A stretch of 64,000 nucleotides of DNA from Eutypa lata (Eukaryota; Ascomycota; Sordariomycetes; Xylariales; Diatrypaceae): the NCBI GenBank assembly GCA_022661535.1, contig JAKULF010000007.1:3534001-3598000 (forward strand), given 5' to 3'. Both the position numbers and the translations under genes were made by a program. How positions within the stretch are numbered: the first letter of the stretch is position 1; each line of letters starts with the position of its first letter. Shown here one piece after another: positions 54,151-64,000 of this stretch. The notes below the pieces were generated by a model. It had not been told where the DNA came from, ran no database searches, and saw only the letters and a program-made list of their open reading frames with translations.

Positions 54151-55458
54151 CGGGGTAGCTAGCGTATCATGCAATAGACCGTTCCAAGTAGGAAACCTGT
54201 TAAGCTCTTATTAACTAGGTAGCAAGGTAGTTAGTTACATGTAAGGTGTAGGAGACAAAAAGAGCACCGATGATCGCTTCCTGCATGGCCCCCCGTTCCT
54301 ACCCTTTGAACCTTATATAAAGAAATGTGATAAATCCTTTCATGTGGTCTATAATTCTATGTACGTCAGTACATGAAACAAAGAGGGGGGGGAGAAGCAA
54401 CTAATAAGCAAAACAAAATCAAATCTCCCCGTGCTAATGAGAGACATCCTTCGATAGGATAGATATAATAGGTATTGAATCTAGCCATGTCACCCTAGTG
54501 GCCGGCACGCCAAGTTCCCGGGTGCGCCAAGCGACGGGGACCCACCCATTCCACGATCCTCACATAGGTAAGCTTTGCCGAAACCGCAAGGTCCGAATAG
54601 TTTTTATTGCCTAGATAGTCGTCGGGCACGAACCTAAGTTTACTACGTTGAGCTACAACTAAACCGTTCGAGGGGAAGAGGTAAGATCAGCCAAGGAGCG
54701 TGAAACATCCGAAGCACGCCATTGGCAAATTTGGTAAGTATGTACTCAAATAGACAGACAGACCAACACTTTTAACTGACTAACCTATCTAGACGTTTGA
54801 ATCTAAATAAATCTAACCTTTAGTTACTTCTTTATTGAAACAAATAATAATAATGATACCGTCTCCACCACCTACCTATCTTAGGTACTTACCCAGCATT
54901 TTGGAATTGGAGCCGGGTGTGAGGGGTTAAGTAGGTACGAAGATCGGATCCCGTCTGGCGGATCTTGGTGGATCCGGGACGGCTCACCACCTGGGCAGGG
55001 CATCCTCCCACCACTTCCACTTCCGAATTACAACCACAACCCACCTACCTATTTGAACGGCCTAGATAGATAACTACTAGGTAGGTAATTTAAGTAAGCA
55101 TGCAAGTCATCGCAACTTAAGTAATGAGAGACAATAATATCCTAGGTAGTACAAATAAAATTATATTCAAACGAAAGGATGTGGTCATTCGTGTAAGCGA
55201 TAGAATGTTCGTAAGTTAGTCTAGGTAGTCATTACAAGTCATAAAGCCCTCCTCTTTTCTTCTCTCCCGGGGACATTACTCTCATATCGTATCAGTATCA
55301 TAGCCATCAAACGTCCGGCCCCTGTATCATCGTCATCGTCGTCGTCGTCGTCATTATCATTGGGCATCATCATTATCCACACCTTCCTTTTTTTGGTTTC
55401 CCATCCCGCCTCAGAAACTCCTTCCTCACCTCATCCTCAAATCAAATCAAATCAACCC
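54151..55458. other. Intergenic, SDR promoter and F-box gene 3' region
   Basis: 1.3 kb with no gene. It is notable for ACCTACCTA/TAGGTAGGTA motifs (about 54870-54890, 55040-55090), a GGATCC-rich stretch (54940-54980), an imperfect ATC/GTC run (about 55325-55365) and an AATCA repeat (about 55437-55455) just before the F-box stop. Confidence 0.6.
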
Positions 55459-55627
55459 CTACCTACTAAACAAAATGGGTACATCCATACTCCGATGGTC
55501 GACCTGCTGCTGGTGTACCGATGATGCCATGCTGCTCATGCCCCTGCCAAACAACCCCTCCCGAAACCGCGCGCTGCTCAAGAAATTCTCCTTCTTGGGC
55601 GCAGCAGCAGGAGCACCACCACCACCG

Positions 55628-55662
<35 letters not shown>

Positions 55663-58098
55663 ATAGAGCTCGCCCCCGCGCCCCGCAAGCCGACTGAGCA
55701 CGAGCTCCTTGGCGCGCCGGAGGGCGCTCACCTGCGCGTCGACGTCCTCCGCGACGAGGCGCTGCGCCTCCTCAGCCTCGATGTCGCGCTGCACGGCCGT
55801 GATCTCCGAGCACAGGTCGGCCGTCGGGTCGTAGACCGTCGGCTGCAGCAGCGCCGGCATGCTGGGCTTCGTGTCGAGGATCGGCGCCGAGATGTCCATC
55901 TTCTTCACCGACGGCATCATGGGTGTTATGGTCATGGGCGTCGCTGTGCTGTAGTGGTTATTGTTGTTGTTGTTGCCGTAATAGTAATAAGATGATGAGG
56001 ACGGCGGTGGTGATGTCCGCGAATACGAGGATCGCGGCATCGCGGAGGGTAGGAGGGGCATGGGGATGGCGGAGTGCGGCGTCGGCGTCGTGGGGGTCGG
56101 CGGCGTCTTCGGCCGGAAGTAGGACCCCAGCATGGAGCTGTCGTCTTCTTCTTCGTCTTCCTCGTCGATGGGCGAGTGCGAGAGGTCGGGCTCGGAACCC
56201 GACCCCGGGGGTGTGATCTCGCCGAAGAGCAGCCGGCGTGAGGATATGGACGAAGCCGGTGACAAGGTTGCCGAGTAGATGCTGTCGACCTCGCCGAATA
56301 GGCGCCCGCGGGACGGCTGGTGGTGCGGGATCGTGATCTGCGGCGGGTCCTGGGGACGGCGGCAGTACAGGGACTCGTTCGAGGGCTGGCGGCTGTGGCT
56401 GGGTGTGGAATACGCAGACGCTGGGAACAATGATGCCGATGATGAGGATGACGATGCTGATACCTGGGGGTTCTCTTCGAAGGAGGGTTCCTTGGGCTTC
56501 TTGTGCCAGAAACGCCGGTGGTGGTGTTGCTTCTCTGGCGGGCTGGGGCTGTCCTCCTCGGAACGTTCGCGGCGGTGCCGTCGCTCGCGGTGCTGTTGTT
56601 CCGCCGCTTCCTCCTCGCGCCGCGGGTGGCTCTCCTTTCTCTTACGACGCTTCTTAGTGACGCGACGCTTCTTAAGCTTGTTCGGAAATGAGAGACTGGC
56701 CTTCCGAGCGGCTTCTACATCCGAAGGCAGATATATTTCCTCGGCATCCTGAGACTCATCTTCATCGTCGTACTCGTCCCGGAAAAGATTAATGTCGAGA
56801 TGGAGTAATTCTTCCGAGACCGCCGCCACCGCGGCAGAGGGGGCCGGGAGGTCCTCGGCCAGCACCTCAGGCGACGGCGAGTGGACGCTCCCGACATCGG
56901 AAATTGTCGCGCTCGAGTAGCGGGTCCAATGGTCGCGGCCGCTGCGCGAGGTTCGGCTCACGAGCGGGTCGAGGGCGTCGTCCCAGCTGTCGCCATTGAT
57001 GAGGACGACGTTCTCGAAGTCGAACTCGCGGACGCAGTGGCGGTGGGACCGGACGAGGTCGGCGACCTGGGGCGCGTTCATGGTGGCGTTGCGGATGGCG
57101 AGGTGGCGCACGCGGCGGAAGGCGACGGGCTGCCGGGCCGGCGCGGGCGGCAGCGGCGACATGGGCGATGTGACCTCGTGGAAGAGCTTCCGCGAGCTGC
57201 GGGGCGGCGCGAAGAGGGGGTCGGCCGCCAGCGCGAGCGGGCAGGGCCCCTTGTGGCGCCCCACCCACGCGAAGGTGAACTTCTCGAGGCTGCCCGCGAA
57301 GCTGCGGACGAAGTCGTCCATCGTCTTCAGGTGGTCGCGCCCGGGCGCCGGCCCGTAGAAGTCCCACGACTCCGCCGAGATGTGCATCTTGCGGACCTGG
57401 CGCCACCGCCGGCCCGCCGACGGCAGGCACCCGAAGCCCCCCGGCGTGTGGCGCAGGTAGAGGAACGCGGAGGGATGCACGGACGCGAGGGTCAGCTTCG
57501 CCAGCTTGGTGAGCGGCGCCCTCTCGACGGAGATCCGGAGGCTGATGAGCGCGTAGTCGACGATGTCGCGCCGGTACCTCTCCTGGGGGTCTTGGCCGGG
57601 CGTCTTGATGGTCAGGTGCCGCATGTTGCGCAGGTGCTTCATCGCGTTGATGAAGGATGGCACGTTGGAGGCTGCGTGGAACAGAGGGGGGTACTGCAGC
57701 GTGAGGATTTCGCCGAGGCCTGAGTTGGCGAATTTGGGCCGCTCCAACACCGAGGCCATGGAGGTGTGAGGGGCGTACAAGAAGCTGATCTCGCGCCCCG
57801 TCTCCGGGTGGACCAGGGGAGGTAAGAAGGTGGCATCTGAGTGGGGGAAGTAGAAGGTCAGGTGCTCAATGTGGTGGCCTATTCTCGATAAGGCTTCGAT
57901 CTTGCTTTGCCGCGTAAAGGTGTTGGCGGTAAAGGTTAGGTGGGTTCGTAGGAATAATCTCTTGGTAACAAGATTGCAGCAGGCGGAGGATGCAAGTCGA
58001 ATGTGGCAGATATCCTCCTTTGGTAGTAGCTCAAAGAGTCTCTCTCGGATCTCCCTGTCCTGCCACAGGCAATAGAATGCTTGCGGTCCTGGTGCCAT
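55459..58098 (-). CDS. Large F-box-like protein with disordered C-terminal half
   Basis: Single-exon ORF of 879 residues with the start ATG in GTTATGGCACC. Residues about 18-55 (RLFELLPKEDICHIRLASSACCNLV) fit an F-box-like helix bundle, and about 60-400 contain Leu-rich stretches such as MRHLTIKTPG and LAKLTLASVH, possibly a divergent LRR or beta-helical region. Residues about 430-780 are low complexity and charged, with KKRRVTKKRRKRKE as a likely NLS and many Ser/Pro runs. Near the C-terminus are a predicted helix rich in Glu/Ala/Arg (EITAVQRDIEAEEAQRL) and a poly-Asn tract of 12. It may be a substrate adaptor of SCF ligases. The F-box call is tentative, while the ORF itself is strongly coding by length and codon use. 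Confidence 0.8.
55625..55662. repeat. (GTT)12 trinucleotide repeat encoding poly-Asn
   Basis: Lies inside the F-box-like gene; read on the minus strand it encodes about 12 Asn in a row near the C-terminus, next to a Gly/Ala stretch. In-frame length changes would be tolerated. Confidence 0.95.
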
Positions 58099-61000
58099 AA
58101 CTCTTGCATGTCGTGGTGGCAGATGTTATCTTGGGTGGTGTTTCGTCGTTGTTAGAGCTGAAGTAACCCTTGTCACTTCGTTGTTGCGTGCAAAGTTTCA
58201 AATTGTTTGATATCCAAATATACGTCGGTATTGGAAGAGGGAAAAAAGTCACAATATCGATGGAATTAAGAATGCACAGAGCAGTATATGTATAATCACG
58301 GAGCCGCACTGCAGTAGTCAGACGCTTAAGTTGAGTTTAATTGCAGCTCATGCGATGCTGGGGACCTGCAGTATGCATCAATGATTGACGATGCGATTGA
58401 GTCAGGAATTGAGTCAACATTGATGCCCGAGGGATCGGGAAGAAGATGATGATGAAGTGTCGGCCACGGCCTAAAGACCATCGGCCCTGTTATACCTATA
58501 CACGTTTCCTCCCAGTCCCGCCTTCAACCCCATTCTAGCAGAGTTATAGTATAGTCCCTCCTTCCCACGCGACATAATCGCTCAAAAGCGCAACATCTCA
58601 GAAGAAGCGCATACTTCGGGCTTGGTTGGTGAGTAGGTGAGTCATTCTCGATCGCCCTTCTGGAGCTTCTGCAAGCCGCCATGCGAGTTGGAGAGGACGA
58701 GAAGAGCCCAAAAGAGCGACAAATCGTAGACGCGACAGACTAAATAGACCGCGCCCGCCGCGATGACTGGCCGCTTCGGAGACGACATGCATGGCCCTTA
58801 TGCAGGCCGGATGCAGACCGTCTCACCGTCCGACGTTCCCAGCCAGTGGGAGGAGTTGAAACATCGCCCGGGGGGACAGGAGCAGAGCAGCTCGACTGGT
58901 CGAAAAGGGAAGGGGGAGCGGGGTCGCAACGATCACTAGGTTCCCCACCGCTCCGCTCGACAGGGGCACGAACGGCTGTGACCAATGGCGCCCGCAGCCG
59001 ACGAAAATCTGTGGCTGGGATTAATCTGTGGAGTTGGCGCGCATGGCCACGCGAGTCTTACACGAAACAGACGCGGCCTTTTTGCCGCCGAATCCCTACT
59101 TGGTATAAAAGCATCAAGCGCCCCCAGACGCAGAAAGAGCTCTGGAAGAACAGATGTTTCGAGCAATGACGTACAATAGATTTCGAGATTCGACGACTTC
59201 GGAGCCTTTATGTATGGTACGGTAACGCTATTCAGTGGATGGTGGTTAATGAACGTTAGACGAGAGCGACCTCGCGAATCAGAAGGATCGGAGTTTAGAC
59301 GACGGGCTGAGAAGATGGCAACTAACTACTAGATACAGGTCGAACAGTCTCCACGCGACGCGAGGCTCTCGAGTGGCTGCGATTGTCGTTGAATTTAGGT
59401 GACGGGATACCGCATACTCGAATGAACTCGCGCGTCACGACGACTCCACGGGTAAGTAAAAACTCGGCTAGCTTGGATCGTCGCGCCAGAGGCAACTCCC
59501 GGCCGATCGTGTTTCGAAACATTTGTATCGCTTAGTTCCGAGAGGCCTCTCTTGACCCCCGCCTTTTCATGCATGTCAAAATCCCGTGTGGCAGTGTGCA
59601 GCGCGCGATTGTTGTCATTAACCAATCAGCACTCCCTTCGTGACATCGCCACCACTTGTCTGAAGTCCACGGCCCTTGAGCCCTAGGTCGCACGATCGTT
59701 GCCAGAACGATTGACACCCTTGGTCAGCTATCACATCTAGGACACCCACATGCATACATAGTTCAGGCTCTCGTCATCGTTGGTAAGCCACCCAGCCACC
59801 AGGATATACCATAGTAGCATAGCCGTAGGTTTACTTATAAGATAATATCCGACGCGGTTGGCCAAACATGTATATGATTTAAATGTAAATGTTTCAAGTG
59901 AATAAGCGTGTCATGGGGAGAAACAAATCATCCCAAAAGACTTCAATATATGGAATGGTATCGGAAAACTACAGTAGACAGGCGGAGTATGATAAAGCTC
60001 TGGAGCACGCGACACAAACCACATCTTCCACTGTGCTGATCCTTCTCGCTGCTCTTTCTAAATAGTTGTCGAACCCCCATATATCCTTCATGCATCTTGC
60101 TTGATAGGTTCATACGGATGCATGAAGTCGATTGGAATTGAGGCTAACTAGGAGTCGGTTTCGACAACGGCAAAGCCTATTATAAGTCTACACGAGTACT
60201 TGCAATATTGAGTGTTGAAATTTGAGCTGAGATCTTAAGTAGAAATGACCAGTTAGCAGTGAAACCAACGTATAAGGAGCAGTCTGGTACCAGGATATCA
60301 ATCATCCCTTGTCGAGCTGCGGGTGTTCAACGCGGAAAGCAATGAACTTAGTAGAAAGGGATTTATAACGCTCAATGGGGTGCACTTCTCGACACCATCG
60401 TGCTGCTATATCTATCGTAGTTAATATTACATTCTCTTCCAGTAGCAGCACGCTTTCCAAGCCCCATCCGGGAGCCTCGTTCGTCGTTTACATGGAGGCT
60501 AGTTCTTGATTTCGATGGTCCAGCATAAAGAATCCATTCGGAGATGTGATTGGTAGGTACCGGCAGAAGTGACATGAATAGTGAAGTGCTACAATTGCGT
60601 ATATGAGGCAGCAGGTGTTGAGGTCGGGGCTGCAAAGGCTTACTCTAACGCCAGACTATGCAATGAAGTAAAGTCGTAGTGACCGTTATCTGGAAGTTTC
60701 TACGTCAGAACAAGAGCCTGTATTACGTAGCTCATTTGCTCTTTTGATTTTAGATGTTTGTATTATGGACTCCAACAGGGAGGGACTAGATGACAGTGAT
60801 GTCAGTAAAATACCCAAGGCAGTGCAAATAGCGATATCTAAGAACGAGCCCGCGGCGAATCCTCCAACAAATTAGTATCAGGCCTACTATCAGGGTCTAT
60901 TACTAGATGATGTAGACTAAACTGCGCATAGCAGCATGCAAGCAACACAATGTATATGTATTCTAGTTACGATAGGGACACTAGCATTACATGCTAGTCG

Positions 61001-61436
61001 GACGCGATTACATCTTTGGGGGACTCCTGCCAAAGTTGCAAAGAGGGGGATATCGACGTTAATTCACGGGTAGGGCATTGGCCGTCTTATATCAATAGCG
61101 AACACACATTGTTGAATCCCTCCAGAGAGTTGCTTGTAGCTAGGTACTAAGTAGTCACATGCCTTTTCTCATCATACAAGCACATTCTAGTCAGCACTCC
61201 TCTCATTATTCCCTTGATTCAAGACGATCTTAAGTACCTCTAGAGATGGTTCATCTCTCCAGAACTTGTAAGCCGAATATATAGTGCCCATCATGAGCGA
61301 GGAAGTACTTCGTAACCTATAGCATAGTCCTTTACTCTGCTTTCCTCTGTCTTGTCTGCAGCAGCATCTTTTGAAGCCACTCGAATGCACACAATGAGTC
61401 TTCTAAACCGAGAGAGATCTACCCTGAGGATTCCTA
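58099..61436. other. Long intergenic region with a GC-rich patch
   Basis: 3.3 kb with no supported gene. Bases about 58650-59170 are clearly more GC-rich than their surroundings and open in several frames on both strands (e.g. 58846-59169, 58936-59166), but none shows a motif. A TGGTATAAAAGCAT TATA-like string lies at about 59100-59113. The rest (59750-61400) is AT-rich. ORFs at 60372-60635 and 61187-61390 are not supported. Confidence 0.5.
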
Positions 61437-62238
61437 TCATTGGGTGTGACCATTGCTCGTATTTGCGGCTGCAGTTCCATCTCCAAAAAATTCCTGTTGG
61501 GGTATCAGGCGTCGTCCGGGCTTCAAGGGTCCTGGTAGCGACGGGTCTGGAACCCGTATCTCCATAATCTGGAGCGAAGGGATATCCCACGACTTTTCCA
61601 TCAGTTCCGTGGCTCTTTCCTCGTTCACGATATCCTGCTTGTAGTGTATGTCAACGAGACCGCCTTGGCGACGCAGTCTTTCTTTCGCAAAAGTTGCCTC
61701 CGCAAAATAACTTTTGTACACTTGTATCGCATTTTCTGATGGAAACCCCATCGATTGAACCGTTCTTTGCATCATTATGTTTATTTGTTTATTCGAGCTT
61801 CCTTGAATAATGACGTGGTTCTTTTTCATCACCATGATCTCAACATTCTGAGGATCGACGAGATCATGGAGGATCAGAGGCTGCTTGAAAGCGCTAACTT
61901 CGATGGCGACTTCGTCGTGAAGACGCCATTTAATGGGGCTCTCCTGTCCCTCGGATGTAGGTCGCGAATTTTGAGGGCTCTGATGAATAGAGCGGGCAGT
62001 CGGCTGGACTTCAGGACCGACGGGATACGCAGCTTTGATCACATTGTTCCCATCGACCTCAAGAATCAACTGCGAGTAGGCTGGCACGTCCTGGTCATCC
62101 GCCCTATTGCATTGCTTCCCCTTATAGTCAGCATATTATTATTAAACAATTTCTTCAGAACTTGGTAAAAAAAATACCCACAACCATACGTTGGTGATTA
62201 TATCTGAATCTGAATTCAGGACAGTTCCTAGTGGTCAT
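61437..62238 (-). CDS. Uncharacterised two-exon protein
   Basis: Exons 62238-62185 and 62120-61437 (phase 0) give 245 residues. The ATG sits in a good context (GCAACCATGA) and exon 1 reads MTTRNCPEFRFRYNHQRM. After the junction come GKQCNRADDQDVPAYSQL and LILEVDGNNVIKAAYPVG. The central part (about 90-215) is well ordered, with HDEVAIEVSAF, KKNHVIIQGSSNKQINIMM and YKSYFAEATFAKERLRRQG. The C-terminus is polar. There is no signal peptide, membrane segment or catalytic motif known to me. The donor used (ATG|GTTGTG) is non-consensus, so the exon 1 junction is uncertain; exon 2 alone is a convincing ORF. The Cys and His residues near the N-terminus could bind metal, but the spacing is not a known zinc motif. 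Confidence 0.62.
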
Positions 62239-63172
62239 GGTTGCGACTTTCTTTATTGGAGGACCTTGGTAGATAGACACCCAAAGGGAGGAGAGTAGGC
62301 AAGTGCGAGGAATTGGCTCGCTGCTTGACAGTGTATGGTTTGGTAGTGAAGGATGATATTTCTGCGAAATACTCTCCTTAACTAGATCTTAGACCGGAGA
62401 TTGCTGCATAAGAGACAGTTTAGTGTAGACAGGTCGAGATTACTGTGTCGGATTTGTATCTTCGTGTAGGGTCGTGGTGTTGAGGGCGTGTTGACTTTTT
62501 AAAGATAGGGAAGGTACTTAATGCTGAAAAGGAGAGAGTCGTGCGAGGAATCACTTGCACTTGACTTGTCTGGTAGAATCAGTTCTAATTGGATGTGCTC
62601 TGCATTTCTCGTTACTATATGTAGCTATTTTACACTTGTAGCCTTCGACGTCTTATCTGAAAATTTGCAGAAATATTTGTTCGAGCCAGTAATTGCTGGA
62701 TAGAAGCTGTATGTATCTTATCGGTGTCGCATTTGTTGGTTTCTTTTGCGAGATAAAGTACATGGCATGGAATGTGCGAGGAAGGCACCTTCCATGAAAC
62801 TCTCGCTGCAGACAACAAGTTGTATTTGTAACTTATTTTTGTCATGGTGAATATATATAGCATTATTACCATTAGAGCAATAACAGTTCCGTTTTTGCAA
62901 TGCAATGTTTTTTTAGAAGTTATAGAAGGCAACTTCGTTTGTTCCTTGAGGGAGCATTTCATTTCTTGACTGGGACTCTACTGTAGTTTATTATTGGCAC
63001 CGGATGAGCGAATGTTACAACATAACTCGGCACTGTCAATTGTCATGACGGACCGATAATAATCAAGTCAAATGTACAATCAACTTTTTTTCATTAAATC
63101 ATAACACTTATTGATCCCAAAGAATTACAATCTCGGCTGCCAATAAGAAAACAGCGTCGCCCAGAAACATCT
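62239..63172. other. Intergenic, no supported gene
   Basis: 0.9 kb between the uncharacterised protein and the dehydrogenase stop. It is AT-rich towards the right. A minus-strand ORF at 62630-62962 lacks recognisable features. Confidence 0.55.

Positions 63173-64000
<828 letters not shown>

Noticed and set aside
56881..57723. 280-codon plus-strand ORF inside the F-box-like gene
   Set aside because: Antisense shadow of the 879-residue frame; repetitive Val/Gly/Arg composition.

Overview
The window is nuclear DNA of a filamentous ascomycete (Pezizomycotina), most likely a Sordariomycete. The evidence is the gene structure: many short introns (about 50-150 nt) with GTRNGT donors, TACTAAC-like branch sites and YAG acceptors. 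The gene set also fits: a secreted GH6 cellulase, a HET-domain protein, a Zn(II)2Cys6 regulator and an M43 secreted protease, with long AT-rich intergenic spaces. No bacterial operons, rRNA, CRISPR array, intact transposon or convincing tRNA was seen.

Layout. 1-623 is the 3' end of an unidentified gene. 1806-3247 (-) is a GH6 cellobiohydrolase without a cellulose-binding module. 5025-6186 (-) is OST3/OST6 of the oligosaccharyltransferase, divergent from a nuclear coiled-coil/AT-hook protein at 6807-9057 (+). 9502-11002 (-) is a polytopic membrane protein of a kind often found in fungal secondary-metabolite clusters. 13307-13948 (+) is a small secreted protein. 15049-17599 (-) is a Zn2Cys6 transcription factor with a GC-AG intron inside the zinc cluster. 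19623-21741 (+) is a HET-domain protein. After AT-rich DNA carrying a RIP-like inverted repeat comes a small spliced gene at 24723-25166.

26159-40950 is a dense housekeeping block. It holds a mitochondrial-type J-protein, the mitochondrial porin VDAC, asparagine synthetase (10 exons), the SUMO E2 UBC9, the peroxin PEX19, an uncharacterised acidic protein, and an MCP2/ADCK-type UbiB kinase of mitochondria. Several of these serve organelle biogenesis (VDAC, J-protein, UbiB kinase, PEX19), but they are separate fungal genes and not an operon.

41-53 kb is gene-poor and accessory in character. It contains one small ORF, a secreted M43 metalloprotease (46476-47468), a nonsense-riddled HET-type pseudogene (about 48076-48861), a decayed alpha/beta-hydrolase fragment (about 50487-50640) and several tandem repeats. 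53182-54150 (-) is a membrane-anchored SDR next to a long AAT microsatellite. 55459-58098 (-) is a large F-box-like protein with a poly-Asn tract. 61437-62238 (-) is an uncharacterised two-exon protein. The window ends inside a class III alcohol/formaldehyde dehydrogenase (63173-64000, -).

Nothing here amounts to a clearly new multi-gene system. The most unusual material is the pairing of an intact HET gene with a RIP-like HET relic and a RIP-like palindrome in AT-rich DNA, together with three uncharacterised spliced proteins. All exon models were built by eye from splice signals and reading frames.
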